From Lysobacter capsici (lineage in GTDB: Bacteria > Pseudomonadota > Gammaproteobacteria > Xanthomonadales > Xanthomonadaceae): a DNA stretch of 64,000 nt. Numbering within the stretch: position 1 is the first letter of the stretch; each line of letters opens with the position of its first letter. Position numbers and translations under genes: made by a program. Below, piece by piece: positions 41,899 to 51,328 of this stretch. A model generated the notes under the pieces. It did not search any database, was not told the DNA's origin, and worked only from the letters and a program-made list of their open reading frames with translations. The stretch covers positions 6,200,001-6,264,000 of the forward strand of contig NZ_CP076103.1 in assembly GCF_018732085.1 (NCBI RefSeq), in the 5' to 3' direction.

Positions 41899-43716
41899 TC
41901 AGGGGCGGGCGGGAGCCGCTGGCGGGGATTGGATCGCAACGGCCGTGGTGGGCGCGTCGTCGGGTGGATCGGCGGGCGCCGGAGCGGCGGCGGGCGGACC
42001 GAACGGGCCGGGCACCTGCGAAGCGAAGCTGATCACGGTGTGGCCGCGCCGCCACAGCTGCCAGCGCATCAGCATGGCCCACACCAGCACCAGCGCGGCC
42101 AGCCAGGCCACCGCCAGGAACACGTCGTTGTAGGCCAGCACCCACGACTCGCGGGTGACCTGCTGGCTCAGCGAGCTCAGCGCCTGATTGCCGCGCGCGG
42201 CCGGATCACCGACCACCCGCGCGACCGCGCCGCCGAGCTGCTGGGTGCGCAGCACCACCTGCGGATCGCCCAGGCTGAGCTGGTTCATCAGCTGCTGGTA
42301 ATGCGCGGTCTGTTGCCGGGCGAGGTAGGTGCCGAGCACCGCCGAGCCGAGCAGGCCGCCGAGCGCGTTGGTGGTGCTGAACAAGACGATGAAGGTGACG
42401 AGGTTGCGCACGCCGTCGGCGACCACCCGCACCAGCGCGAGCAGGATCGAACTGGCCAGGAACATCGAGGCGGCCATCGCGATCAGGGTCTGGGTGATGT
42501 AGAAATTCGCCGGCCGGGTCAGGTTGGTCGCGTGCGAATCGATGTAGGCGCACACCCCGACGATCGCCACCGCGATCAGCCCGAGCACGTCGAAGCGCTG
42601 CTTGGGCAGGAACGGCAGGGTCACCACGAACCCGCCGACCGTGCCGATCAGCACCAGCCAGAACATCGTGTGCATCTGGTCGTTGAGCAGGCCGAGCACG
42701 TTGAGCAGGCCGACCGCGCCGACCGATTGCTCCGACAACACCATGCGCGACAACACGATCGCCAGCCCCAGCCGCACCATGTAGCCGCCGTGCAGCAGCC
42801 AGCGGATGTTGACCATCGGCCTGGAGCGGTTCATCTCGATCACCACGAACGCGCCGGCGCAGATCACCGCCGCCACCAGGCATTGGCCGAGCCACGGCGT
42901 GTCCAGCCACCAGCGCAATCGGCCCTGGGTCAGCACCACGCACACCAGCGCGATCGCGCTGGCGTACAGCGGGAAACTGGCGATGTCCCAGCGGTCGAAC
43001 ATGTTCTGACGCGGCACCGGGGTGACCCGCAGCAGGTTGATCGCGGCCAGGCAGGCCAGCGCCAGCCCCAGTTCGAACATCACGATGCCGTGCCACTGCG
43101 CGTTGAGCAGCAGGCGCTCGGCGATGATCCGCGAGATCGGCGCGCCGGTCTGCAGCGCGGCGAAGCCGAACATCAGGCCGACGATCTTCTTCGGCCCGGT
43201 GAACACCTCGGCCATGTACAGCACGGTCATCGAACTCAAGGGCGCGGCCGCGATGCCGAGCGCAGCGCGCGCGGCGATCGCCGAGTCCAGGTCGTTGGCG
43301 AGCAGGTGCACCACCGCGGCGACCACGAACAGGCCGATGCCCAGGTCGGCGAACAGGCGCAGGCCGTAGTGCAGGCGGAACTTGGTCAGCAGCAGGCTGG
43401 CGGGGATGTTGGTGGCGAAGTAGGCGGTCAGCAGCCAGGTCGCCTCGGCGCTGGTCGCGCCGAGCGCGCCCTGCACCTGCTGCAGGTTGGACGCGACCAG
43501 GTTCATGCCCAGGCTCTGGGTCAGGCCGAGCAGCAGCGAGATCGAGACGAAGGCGGCGATGCGCCAGCGCGACATCGGCGCGGGCGCGGCGGGCGGACCG
43601 GCCGGCGGCGATGCGTCGGTGGGTGGCGGTGTGCCTGCGGCGGGCGGCGGCGCGCTCGCGGGCGGCGCGGCGTCAGCAGCCGATAGCGAGGGGTCGGTGG
43701 CGGAGGTGCTGGCCAT
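41899..43716 (-). CDS. DHA2-type MFS multidrug transporter (EmrB-like)
   Basis: Of 605 residues, with an N-terminal disordered Pro/Ala-rich stretch (about 1-48), then 14 transmembrane helices starting at RIAAFVSISLLLGLTQSLG. DHA2 features: LTAYFATNIPASLLLTKF, ARAALGIAAAPLSSMTVLYMAE and a lengthy C-terminal tail rich in Pro/Ala after residue 570. It works as a proton antiporter driving export of amphiphilic drugs through HlyD and OprM-type partners encoded just downstream. The ATG at 43716 is the first in frame with plausible sequence, though its ribosome binding site is weak. No regulator gene adjoins the operon. Confidence 0.92.
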   Translation of the reverse strand: MASTSATDPSLSAADAAPPASAPPPAAGTPPPTDASPPAGPPAAPAPMSRWRIAAFVSISLLLGLTQSLGMNLVASNLQQVQGALGATSAEATWLLTAYFATNIPASLLLTKFRLHYGLRLFADLGIGLFVVAAVVHLLANDLDSAIAARAALGIAAAPLSSMTVLYMAEVFTGPKKIVGLMFGFAALQTGAPISRIIAERLLLNAQWHGIVMFELGLALACLAAINLLRVTPVPRQNMFDRWDIASFPLYASAIALVCVVLTQGRLRWWLDTPWLGQCLVAAVICAGAFVVIEMNRSRPMVNIRWLLHGGYMVRLGLAIVLSRMVLSEQSVGAVGLLNVLGLLNDQMHTMFWLVLIGTVGGFVVTLPFLPKQRFDVLGLIAVAIVGVCAYIDSHATNLTRPANFYITQTLIAMAASMFLASSILLALVRVVADGVRNLVTFIVLFSTTNALGGLLGSAVLGTYLARQQTAHYQQLMNQLSLGDPQVVLRTQQLGGAVARVVGDPAARGNQALSSLSQQVTRESWVLAYNDVFLAVAWLAALVLVWAMLMRWQLWRRGHTVISFASQVPGPFGPPAAAPAPADPPDDAPTTAVAIQSPPAAPARP

Positions 43717-43942
43717 GGATCGAGGCACGCGGCTCCGGCGGGTTGCAGGCGTTAGTAGGCAACAGCGGGCGGTCAAGGATCAAGCGCGCGTGTGTCGGCT
43801 GGGCTGTCCCATTACGCCGGAATACTGCGCCGCGTACGTCGGCGGGATGTGATGCAGCGCCGGGTTCGCTATCGTGCGCGGGTCGCCGCCGCGACCGGGT
43901 TCAGGGGGAAACCGGCGTTGGTGCGCGATCCACGGAACCTGC

Positions 43943-44497
43943 ATGAGCACCGAAGAAGATCCGTACCGCCGCGTGCTGGCTCAACCCGCACGCGGCCCGC
44001 TGCAGCTCGGCGACGAGCCGTTGCAGTTCAGCACCAACCGCGAGGAGCGCAATCGCGCGCCCAGGAACCTGGGCGGCTGGCTCAGGCTGGTGACCTTGAT
44101 GATGTTGGTCTCGCCATTCAACTTGATCGGCGGCGTGTTCATGACCTTGGATACGGTGGGGCAACTCGCCGCCGAGAGCACGGTTATACAACCGACCGCT
44201 CGGCTCGCGGTGATGATGCACGTAGCAGGCAGTGGCCTGTTGTTGCTGGTCAATCTTGTCGCGCTGGTGTTGCTGTTCCTCAAATCGCGCTGGTTCCCGC
44301 GTGTGTTCATCGGCTGGCTGTTAGCGGACCTGACGTTGATTATCGCCACGGTACTGCTGCTCGGACGTGCCGGCGACGCGCCGGCGGCGCTGGAGTACCA
44401 CTTCGATTCGTTCCTGTGGCGCGCGCTGATGTTCGACAGTTTGTGGATCGTTTATGCGCTGTTGTCCAAGCGCGTGAAGAGTACGTTCGTTCCCTGA
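43943..44497 (+). CDS. DUF2569-like membrane protein
   Basis: Of 184 residues. After a 45-residue cytosolic N-terminus come four transmembrane helices (about 48-72, 88-110, 121-140, 152-175). The first is preceded by LGGWLRLVTLMML, the GGWL-type opening of DUF2569 proteins; the spacing of the helices also fits that family. The function is unknown. It stands alone between the efflux operon and the repeat at 44632. Confidence 0.72.
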   Translation: MSTEEDPYRRVLAQPARGPLQLGDEPLQFSTNREERNRAPRNLGGWLRLVTLMMLVSPFNLIGGVFMTLDTVGQLAAESTVIQPTARLAVMMHVAGSGLLLLVNLVALVLLFLKSRWFPRVFIGWLLADLTLIIATVLLLGRAGDAPAALEYHFDSFLWRALMFDSLWIVYALLSKRVKSTFVP

Positions 44498-44631
44498 AAC
44501 CGCCGCGGGGTTCGGTGGCGATTTGCGTGAGTTTCGCCACGCCGATCGCTTGGGTGCATGGCCTGGCGGGGATGTCGGCCGTTTCGCCGATGGGGCTTGT
44601 AAGCCACGTTCGCGAAACATGACAAGCGTCG

Positions 44632-44735
44632 TGGTTGTGAGGTCACGGTCGCGGCTTGCGCCGCTCCTACAGGGAGGGGGCGCCGATGGTCACAGGAACT
44701 GCCTGTAGGAGCGGCGCAAGCCGCGACCGCAACAC
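44632..44735. repeat. Family-B inverted repeat pair, copy 3
   Basis: GGTCGCGGCTTGCGCCGCTCCTACA-type arm at 44641-44672 and its complement TGTAGGAGCGGCGCAAGCCG at 44704-44730, spacer about 30 bp. It lies between convergent genes (DUF2569 protein and APC permease), where it could act as a bidirectional terminator. Confidence 0.85.
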
Positions 44736-44775
44736 CACAAAAGCGTCGCAACCCCGATGCCGATGCGCGCCCCGA

Positions 44776-46239
44776 TTACCCGCTCGCCACCCCACGCCGC
44801 CGCAACGCCAACAACCCATACACCGCCACCAGCACGACCAGCGACACCGCGATCGCGCCCCATTGCTGCGCCGTCATCGTCGCCAGGATCGCCGCCATCG
44901 TCAGCACCGCGAGCAACGGCATCGGCCAGCTGCCGCCGGGCATGCGGAACGGTTCGCCCGCGCCGCGCAGGTCGCGCGCCTGCGCGCGCCACGCCGCGAT
45001 CGACACCGCCGCGAACAGCAGGCAGATCGCGCCGCCGGAGATCAGCGCCAGGCTTTCGAAATTGCCGATCAACGCCAGCACCAGGGCGATGCCCGCATGC
45101 GCGAGCAGGCCCACGCGCGGCACGTGGTAGCGCGCATCGACCCGGCCGAACGCGCGCGGCAGATAGCCGTCGCGGCCCAGCGCGAACAGCAGGCGAGAGG
45201 ACGAGAACAGATTGCCCATCAGGAAACCGGTCATCGATACGCCGGCGGTGATCAGCAACAAGCCGTGCGCCGGCGACCAGATCGCGCCGGCCGCGTCGGC
45301 CACCGGCGCGGTGCTGCCGGCCAGGCGCGCGCCGAGCAGGCCCTGGCAGGCGACCTGGATGCCGATGTACAGCAGCACCACGACCACGATCGCCGACAAG
45401 GTCGCGCGCGGCACGTGGCGGGCCGGATCGCGCACTTCGCCGGTCGGCACCAGCGCGGTCTCCATGCCCGAATAGGCGAACACCACCAGCACCATCGACG
45501 AGCCCAGCGCGCTCCACGACGGCAGCTGCGTCCAGCCGACCTGGCTCCAGTCGACGAAGAACAGGCCGACGCTGGCGAGCAGGAACAACGGCGTGAGCTT
45601 GAGCGTCGCCAGCAGCACGATCATGCGCGCGCCGAGTTTCACCCCGAAGGCATTGAGCGCGAACAGCGCGGCGTAGACCGCGGCGATGAACACGCCGCGC
45701 GGCAGCGGGTCGCGGAACAGCGCCCAGGCGTTGCCGGCCTGTTCGGCCAGCGCCGCGGCGACGCCGGCGCTGGAGGAGGTGTTGCAGATCCACATCAACG
45801 CGCCGGTGAGGAAACCGGCGAACGGCCCGAACGCGGCGCCGACGAAGGTGTACGGCCCGCCGGTCGCGCTGGCGCGGCTGCCGATCGCCGAGAAGCACAG
45901 CGCGATCGGGATGATCGCGATCGCGCCGGCCACGAACACCAGCGGCGCGCTCGCGCCCATGCGTCCCATCAGCAGCGCCGGCAGCATGAAGATGCCGGCG
46001 CCGACGATGATGTTGATGATCGAGGCGCCGAGCTGGAACGGGCCGAGCGCGCGTACCAGGGCGGCTTCGCCTTGCAAGGCGGCAGGCGCCGCGTCGGTTG
46101 CGTCCGCGTGGCCGTTGTTTGGTCGACCGCTGCCTGCGCGGTCGTCGCTCGCTACCGTTGCGGTCGCGCCGATGTGCTGCGCGCGCGGCGGCGACGGGTC
46201 GGCGGAGGACGTCGGAACGGTCGGATCGACAGCGGTCAT
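44776..46239 (-). CDS. APC-superfamily amino acid permease
   Basis: Of 487 residues. The ATG at 46239 follows GGGAAGCCGC. A 60-residue Ala/Pro/Asp-rich cytosolic N-terminus precedes 12 transmembrane helices. TM1 has the unwound substrate-binding motif GASIINIIVGAGIFMLPAL and TM3 the SRASATGGPYTFVGAAFG. Both are marks of the APC amino acid-polyamine-organocation family, near the cationic or neutral amino acid transporters. It probably imports an amino acid with protons; the substrate cannot be read from sequence. The gene stands alone. Confidence 0.9.
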   Translation of the reverse strand: MTAVDPTVPTSSADPSPPRAQHIGATATVASDDRAGSGRPNNGHADATDAAPAALQGEAALVRALGPFQLGASIINIIVGAGIFMLPALLMGRMGASAPLVFVAGAIAIIPIALCFSAIGSRASATGGPYTFVGAAFGPFAGFLTGALMWICNTSSSAGVAAALAEQAGNAWALFRDPLPRGVFIAAVYAALFALNAFGVKLGARMIVLLATLKLTPLFLLASVGLFFVDWSQVGWTQLPSWSALGSSMVLVVFAYSGMETALVPTGEVRDPARHVPRATLSAIVVVVLLYIGIQVACQGLLGARLAGSTAPVADAAGAIWSPAHGLLLITAGVSMTGFLMGNLFSSSRLLFALGRDGYLPRAFGRVDARYHVPRVGLLAHAGIALVLALIGNFESLALISGGAICLLFAAVSIAAWRAQARDLRGAGEPFRMPGGSWPMPLLAVLTMAAILATMTAQQWGAIAVSLVVLVAVYGLLALRRRGVASG

Positions 46240-46637
46240 GGCGGCTTCCCGGCGGGTCGGGCGCAGCCTCGCATGGGCGTGGGGGAAAGGCGAGGTCAGG
46301 TGCAGCAAAAGAGGATTTGGCGCGCGACTGCATCACCGCCCGCACCTTCCGTTGCAGCACGGAGCATTAGGCACTCTCCCGCCATCGCGCATGCAGTTCC
46401 CCCCTTTGAAAAAGGGGGGTTAGGGGGGATTTGCTCTTGACCGCAAATGCTGCGTGGCTGCGATCAAGGTCGGGTCTGTTACCGGGAGCTGCGGCATCGG
46501 CTGGCGAGCAAAAGAAAACCCCCCTACCCCCCTTTTTCAAAGGGAGGAAAAGCGCCTGGCGGGGACTGTGTTTGCGATCTTCGGCGTGACCGCATGCGAT
46601 GTCGTCGGCGAATACAGCCACCGCGACGCTCGCGGAC
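46240..46637. other. Gap with two family-D repeats
   Basis: 398 bp between the permease and the LysR gene, in which 46388-46556 is repeat. No gene fits. The permease promoter must lie at the left end. Confidence 0.5.
46388..46556. repeat. Family-D repeat pair, copy 2
   Basis: Unit CCCCCCTTTGAAAAAGGGGG at 46391-46410 with GATTTGCTCTTG following, and the complementary-orientation unit at 46514-46552 (CCCCCCTACCCCCCTTTTTC, then AAAGGGAGGAAAAGC). The arms are about 100 bp apart. Confidence 0.8.
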
Positions 46638-47531
46638 TCACATCCCCTCGCGCATGAAATCCACGAACACCCGCAACTTCGTCGGCAGTTGCTTGCGCGC
46701 CGGGTAGTAGATGTAGAACCCCGGAAACGGCGGCTGGTAATCGGCCAGCGCCTCGACCAACCGCCCGGACCGCAGGTCCTCGCGCGCGATCGGTTCGAAC
46801 AGCTGCGCAAGTCCCAATCCGGCGCGCGCGGCGCTCAGGATGATCATGCCGTCGTTGCAGATCAGCCGGCCCTGCACGTCGACTTCGAAATCGCGGCCGT
46901 CGCGGCTGAACTCCCACGGGTACAGGCGCCGGCTGCCCGGCAGGCGCAGGCGGATGCAGTCGTGACCGACCAGATCCTGCGGCGTGCGCGGCGGCGGATG
47001 ATGGTCGAAGTACTCCGGCGTGGCCACGATCACCTGCCGCTGCAGCCCGCCGACCGGCAACGCGATCATGTCGCGCGCCAGGCATTCGCCCAGGCGGATG
47101 CCGGCGTCGAAGCCGCCCGCGACCAAATCGGCCAGCGTATCGTCGGCGAACAACTCCACCTCCAGCTCCGGATAGCGCGCCAGGAACGCCGGCAACCGCG
47201 GCTCGATCAGGATCTTGGCCGCGGTGCGCCCGACGTTGATGCGCAGCCGCCCGGTCGGCCGGTGGCGGACCGCGTCGAGGTCGTCGAACGCGGCCTCGAT
47301 CTGCGCCAGCCCCGGCCCGATCTGATCGAGGAAGCGCGCGCCGTGCTCGGTCAGGCCGACCTGGCGGGTGGTGCGGTTGAGCAGCCGCACCCCGAGCTTG
47401 CTCTCCAGCGCGCGGACGGTCTGCGACAGCGCCGACGGCGACACCTCCAGCTCGGCCGCGGCGCGGGTGAAGCTGCCGAAGTGGGCGACCTGGGCGAAGG
47501 CCACGACGGCGGGCAGAGGATGGGCGGCCAT
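46638..47531 (-). CDS. LysR-family transcriptional regulator
   Basis: Of 297 residues. The start at the ATG at 47531 has GGGAGCCGTC upstream; the longer frame is not needed. Residues 5-63 form the winged helix-turn-helix (FAQVAHFGSFTRAAAELEVSPSALSQTVRALESKLGVRLL). Then comes the periplasmic-binding-type effector domain (about 90-295). It is divergently transcribed from the aldo/keto reductase gene with 173 bp between starts, the standard layout in which a LysR protein controls the neighbouring gene. The effector is unknown. Confidence 0.94.
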   Translation of the reverse strand: MAAHPLPAVVAFAQVAHFGSFTRAAAELEVSPSALSQTVRALESKLGVRLLNRTTRQVGLTEHGARFLDQIGPGLAQIEAAFDDLDAVRHRPTGRLRINVGRTAAKILIEPRLPAFLARYPELEVELFADDTLADLVAGGFDAGIRLGECLARDMIALPVGGLQRQVIVATPEYFDHHPPPRTPQDLVGHDCIRLRLPGSRRLYPWEFSRDGRDFEVDVQGRLICNDGMIILSAARAGLGLAQLFEPIAREDLRSGRLVEALADYQPPFPGFYIYYPARKQLPTKLRVFVDFMREGM

Positions 47532-47704
47532 GACGGCTCCCGAAGCGACAATTGGGCGCCGATTATGAAGCAAGTCTTCAAGAGCCATTCGGATAACACC
47601 GGTTTTTCGCGCAATCCCATCGGCCTAAAGTGCCTCCACGCCTTCACCGGGCGCCGCGCCTGCTCCCCCACGGCGCCTCGCCCCTCATGATCAGGAGCCC
47701 CACC

Positions 47705-48706
47705 ATGACCACCCTTCCGACCCGCCGCCTCGGCCGCAACGGCCCCACCGTGTCCGCCCTCGGCCTGGGCTGCATGGGCATGAGCTTCGCCTACGGCGCC
47801 GCCGACGAAACCGAATCGCTGGCCACCCTCGACCGCGCGCTGGAACTGGGCGTGAGCTTCCTCGACACCGCCGACATCTACGGCCCGCATACCAACGAGG
47901 AATTGCTCGGCCGCGCCTTGAAGGGCCGTCGCGAGCAGGTGTTCCTGGCGACCAAGTTCGGCATCGTGTTCGACCCGGCGCGGCCGCAGGCGCGCGGCGT
48001 CAGCGGCCAGCCCGAGTACGTGCGCCGCTCGATCGAAGGCAGCCTGCAGCGCCTGGGCACCGACCACGTCGACCTGTACTACCAGCACCGCATCGACGCC
48101 TCGGTGCCGATCGAGGAGACCGTCGGCGCGATGGCCGAACTCGTGCAACAAGGCAAGGTGCGTTACCTCGGCCTGTCCGAACCCTCGGCGGAGACGTTGG
48201 AACGCGCGCATGCGGTGCATCCGATCACCGCGGTGCAGAGCGAATACTCGCTGTGGACGCGCGACCCCGAGCGCAACGGCGTGTTCGAGGTGTGCGAGCG
48301 CCTGGGCATCGGCTTCGTCCCGTACAGCCCGCTGGGCCGCGGCTTCCTGACCGGCAACATCACCAGCGCCGATCAGTTGCAGAGCGACGATTTCCGCCTG
48401 ACCACGCCGCGTTTCCAGGGCGACAACTTCGGCCACAACCTGGCGCTGGCGCAGCAGGTCAAGGCGATCGCGGCCGACAAGGGGTGTACGCCGGCGCAGT
48501 TGGCGCTGGCCTGGGTGCTGGCGCGCGGCGAATACTTGGTGCCGATCCCGGGCACCAAGCGCCGCAAGTACCTGGAGGACAACGTGGGTGCGCTGCAGGT
48601 GTCGTTGTCGGCGGCCGAACGCGCGCAGTTGGATACGCTGTTCGCGCCTGAAGCGGTTGCGGGTGATCGCTATACCGCGGTGGGCATGGCGTTGGTCGGA
48701 CGCTGA
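47705..48706 (+). CDS. Aldo/keto reductase
   Basis: Of 333 residues, a complete AKR barrel. The ribosome binding site AGGAGCCCCACC precedes the ATG at 47705. Catalytic residues: Asp and Tyr in FLDTADIYGPHTNE, Lys in LATKFG and His in LYYQHRI. The NADPH-binding C-terminal region shows VPIPGTKRRKYLEDNVGA. The sequence is close to the AKR13/YakC-type group. It reduces aldehydes or ketones, possibly in reactive-carbonyl detoxification. Expression is probably set by the divergent LysR gene. Confidence 0.94.
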   Translation: MTTLPTRRLGRNGPTVSALGLGCMGMSFAYGAADETESLATLDRALELGVSFLDTADIYGPHTNEELLGRALKGRREQVFLATKFGIVFDPARPQARGVSGQPEYVRRSIEGSLQRLGTDHVDLYYQHRIDASVPIEETVGAMAELVQQGKVRYLGLSEPSAETLERAHAVHPITAVQSEYSLWTRDPERNGVFEVCERLGIGFVPYSPLGRGFLTGNITSADQLQSDDFRLTTPRFQGDNFGHNLALAQQVKAIAADKGCTPAQLALAWVLARGEYLVPIPGTKRRKYLEDNVGALQVSLSAAERAQLDTLFAPEAVAGDRYTAVGMALVGR

Positions 48707-48775
48707 TGGTCGCTCGACGGGGCACGGCGCTTGCGTCGTTGCCTGTTGTTCTTGGGTGGGCGCGGTGATCTGGGG

Positions 48776-48829
48776 GTAAAAGCAAATCCCCCCTACCCCC
48801 CTTTTCCAAAGGGGGGAAAGCAAGGGTCG
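48776..48829. repeat. Family-D repeat, copy 3
   Basis: AAAAGCAAATCCCCCCTACC followed by CCCCTTTTCCAAAGGGGGG, the inverted orientation of the unit at 29815. It lies 70 bp past the aldo/keto reductase stop. Confidence 0.8.
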
Positions 48830-49009
48830 CTGTAGTTGCTTCAGTGTCGATGCGTCTGTGCGGCAATGGCGCTGTGTGCACAGTTGGCGTTGTTGTTTGT
48901 GGTGGTGGTGTTTGTGGTGGTGGTATTTTTGGTGCTGGCGTTGGTGTCGCCGTCAGCGTCAGCGTCGCCATTGCCCGAAGCTCGTAGCCCACGCAATCAC
49001 ATAGCCCAC

Positions 49010-49161
49010 TTTGAAAAAGGGGGCGAGCGCCCAGCGCAGGTACGAAGTCAGATCGCAGGCGCAGCGCGGGGGATTTGCTTTTCGATCCGACGCGGTGATC
49101 TTGGCGTAAGGGCAAATCCCCCCCCCTACCCCCCTTTTTCAAAGGGGGGAACGGCAAAAGC
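49010..49161. repeat. Family-D repeat pair, copy 4
   Basis: One diverged unit (CACTTTGAAAAAGGGGGCGAG at 49010, then GCGGGGGATTTGC) and an inverted unit at 49111-49161 (GGCAAATCCCCCCCCC, then CCCCCCTTTTTCAAAGGGG). The diverged GGGGGCGAGCGCC... variant also occurs in the copies at 56427 and 58901. Confidence 0.8.
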
Positions 49162-49195
49162 TCATGCATCACTGCAGAGCGGCTAAGCGATCAAC

Positions 49196-51328
49196 TCACC
49201 ACTGATACCGCACCGTCGCCGTCACCGTGCGCGGATACCCGTAGTAACACCAGATCGCGCTGTTGCACACGCTCACGTATTCCTTGTCGGTCAGATTGCT
49301 GGCGTTGAGCTGGAAACGCCAGTGGTCCAGGTCGTAGCGCACCGATGCGTCGAACAAGGTGTACGACGGCGTCTTCCATTGGTTGTAGATGTCGCCGTAA
49401 TGCTCGCCGGTGTAGCGCACGCCGGCGCCGAGGCCCAGGCCCGACAGCGCGCCGTAGCCGATGGTGTAGTCCGCGCCGAGCGAGGCGACGTTGCGCGGCT
49501 GCAGGGCGATCTGCTTGCCGAGCGCGGCCGCGTCGTTGGTCCGCGTCACCTTGCTGTCGGTGTAGGTGTAGGCGCCGTACACGCTCAGGCCGTTGCGGAA
49601 ATTCCAGCGCCCTTCCAGCTCGGCGCCGCGCACCCGGGTTTCGCCCTGCTGCACCGAGAACAAGGTGTGGTTGGGATCGACGGTCAGGGTGTTTTCCTGC
49701 TTGATCTCGTACACCGCCAGGCTCGTCAGCGCGCGACCGCTGGCCGGCTGGAACTTCAATCCGGCCTCGATCTGCTCGCCGGTGGTCGGCTTGAACGACT
49801 GGCCGGCGAAATTGACGCCGACGGTCGGCTCGAACGATTGCGACCACGCGACATACGGCGCCCAGCCCGAATCGAACAGATAGTTCACGCCCACGCGGCC
49901 GGAGAACCGGCTGTCGTCCTGGCGCTCGCGGGTGACCGGCGTGGCCAGCAGCTGATCGGTGCGGGTGCGCACCTTGTCCTGGCGCCCGGCGGCGGTGATC
50001 ACCCAGCGGTCGATCTTGATCTGGTCCTGCAGGTACACGCCGAGCTGCTGCTGCACCTTGTCCTGGCGCGAGGTGTAGGCCGGCTTGACGATCGGCGCGC
50101 CGTACACCGGATTGAAGATGTCCAGCGACGGCGCGCCGAACGCGAACGCCGAGGCGTAGTCGCTTTCCAGGCGCCGGTAGTCGAGGCCAGCGAGCAACGT
50201 GTGCTGCCAGACGCCGGTGTCGAACTTCACTTCCACGTTGTTGTCGACGGCGAAGGACTTGGAGCTTTCCTCCAGCGGGAAGTAGTAGCGCGTGAGCGTG
50301 CGCTGGTCGGCCTGCAATCCGAACGCGCCGACGCCGGCGTCGTGATCGACATCGACCTTGCCGTAGCGCAGGTTCTGCCGGAACGTCAGCGCCTCGTTGA
50401 AGCGATGGCTGAATTCGTAGCCCACCGACTTCATCGTCTTGAGGTAATCGTTCCAGCCCGGCTCGCCGGTGTAGCGGTTGCGCGGGATCTTGCCGTTGGG
50501 ATTGGCGAACAAGGTGCCGTCGGCCGGCAGGAAGCCGCCGCCCTGCGCGGTGTCGGCTTTCTGGTAACGCGCCAGCACGGTCAGCGAGGTGTCCTCGCTG
50601 GGTTTCCAGGTCAGCGCCGGGGCGAAGAAATAGCGGTCGTCTTGAACGTAGTCGACCACGTTGTCGCTGTTGCGGGCCAGGCCGGTGAGCCGGTAGAACC
50701 AGGTGCCGCTGTCGCCGAGCGGGCCGCCGAAATCGAACGCGGCCTGGCGCAGGTCGTAGTTGCCGAGGGTGACTTCGACTTCGTGCAGCGCCTCGGTGGT
50801 CGGCCGCTTGCTGACCATGTTGATCAGGCCGCCGGGCGGCATCGCGCCGTAGGACACCGAGGTCGGGCCCTTGAGCACGTCCAGGCGTTCCAGGCCGTAG
50901 GGTTCGATGCGGGTGCCGCCGGTCCACACGCCGTCGGTCAGCGCCAGCCCGTCCATGTAGCGCGCCGGGTTGAAGCCGCGCACCAGCAGCCAGTCGCTGC
51001 GGGTGTCCTGGCCGTAGCCGCCGCCCTGCGCGCCGGCGGTGTACCACACCGCTTCCTCGACGCCCTGGATGCCGCGGTCGCGCATCTGCTGGGCGGTGAT
51101 CACCGAGATCGACTGCGGCGCCTCGATCAGCGGGGTGTCGGTCTTGGTCGCGCTCTGGCTGCGCTTGGCGATCGGCGCGCGCACTTCGACGTTGTCCAGG
51201 GTGGTGGCGTCGGCCGGCGCATCGGCGGCATGCGCGGCGAACGCGCCGAGCAGCAGCGGCAGGCCGAACAGGGACAGGCGGACCGCGCTCACGAGCGCGG
51301 AGGGGTTGGACACGGACGAGGTCGGCAT
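49196..51328 (-). CDS. TonB-dependent siderophore receptor
   Basis: Of 710 residues. The signal peptide ends FAAHAAD (about 36). A TonB box-like segment (TLDNVEVRAP) is followed by the plug domain: IEAPQSISVITAQQMRDRGI and EEAVWYTAGAQGGGYGQDTRSD, then VLKGPTSVSYGAMPPGGLINMVSKRP. The 22-strand barrel ends with the canonical aromatic residue (TVRYQW). Plug motifs place it in the ferric-siderophore (FhuE/FpvA-type) group. A Fur-like box lies about 65-80 bp upstream, as expected for iron control. No siderophore genes are in the window. Confidence 0.94.
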   Translation of the reverse strand: MPTSSVSNPSALVSAVRLSLFGLPLLLGAFAAHAADAPADATTLDNVEVRAPIAKRSQSATKTDTPLIEAPQSISVITAQQMRDRGIQGVEEAVWYTAGAQGGGYGQDTRSDWLLVRGFNPARYMDGLALTDGVWTGGTRIEPYGLERLDVLKGPTSVSYGAMPPGGLINMVSKRPTTEALHEVEVTLGNYDLRQAAFDFGGPLGDSGTWFYRLTGLARNSDNVVDYVQDDRYFFAPALTWKPSEDTSLTVLARYQKADTAQGGGFLPADGTLFANPNGKIPRNRYTGEPGWNDYLKTMKSVGYEFSHRFNEALTFRQNLRYGKVDVDHDAGVGAFGLQADQRTLTRYYFPLEESSKSFAVDNNVEVKFDTGVWQHTLLAGLDYRRLESDYASAFAFGAPSLDIFNPVYGAPIVKPAYTSRQDKVQQQLGVYLQDQIKIDRWVITAAGRQDKVRTRTDQLLATPVTRERQDDSRFSGRVGVNYLFDSGWAPYVAWSQSFEPTVGVNFAGQSFKPTTGEQIEAGLKFQPASGRALTSLAVYEIKQENTLTVDPNHTLFSVQQGETRVRGAELEGRWNFRNGLSVYGAYTYTDSKVTRTNDAAALGKQIALQPRNVASLGADYTIGYGALSGLGLGAGVRYTGEHYGDIYNQWKTPSYTLFDASVRYDLDHWRFQLNASNLTDKEYVSVCNSAIWCYYGYPRTVTATVRYQW

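Larger units (their letters stand above)
48707..49195. other. Gap with family-D repeats and simple-sequence tract
   Basis: 489 bp. Family-D units occupy 48776-48829 and 49010-49161. Between them, 48888-48931 is a simple-sequence tract of GTTTGTGGTGGTGGT type. The one ORF across it (48836-49186) would encode a poly-valine segment and is rejected. Confidence 0.5.

Noticed and set aside
40567..43686. 1039-codon plus-strand open frame over the efflux operon
   Set aside because: It is the antisense shadow of two well-supported genes. Its translation is dominated by Arg, His, Gly and Gln and matches no protein pattern. High GC commonly produces such frames.
48836..49186. 116-codon ORF with a hydrophobic poly-valine segment
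   Set aside because: The hydrophobic segment comes from a GTGGTGGTG simple repeat, the 3' part from a family-D repeat, and there is no ribosome binding site.
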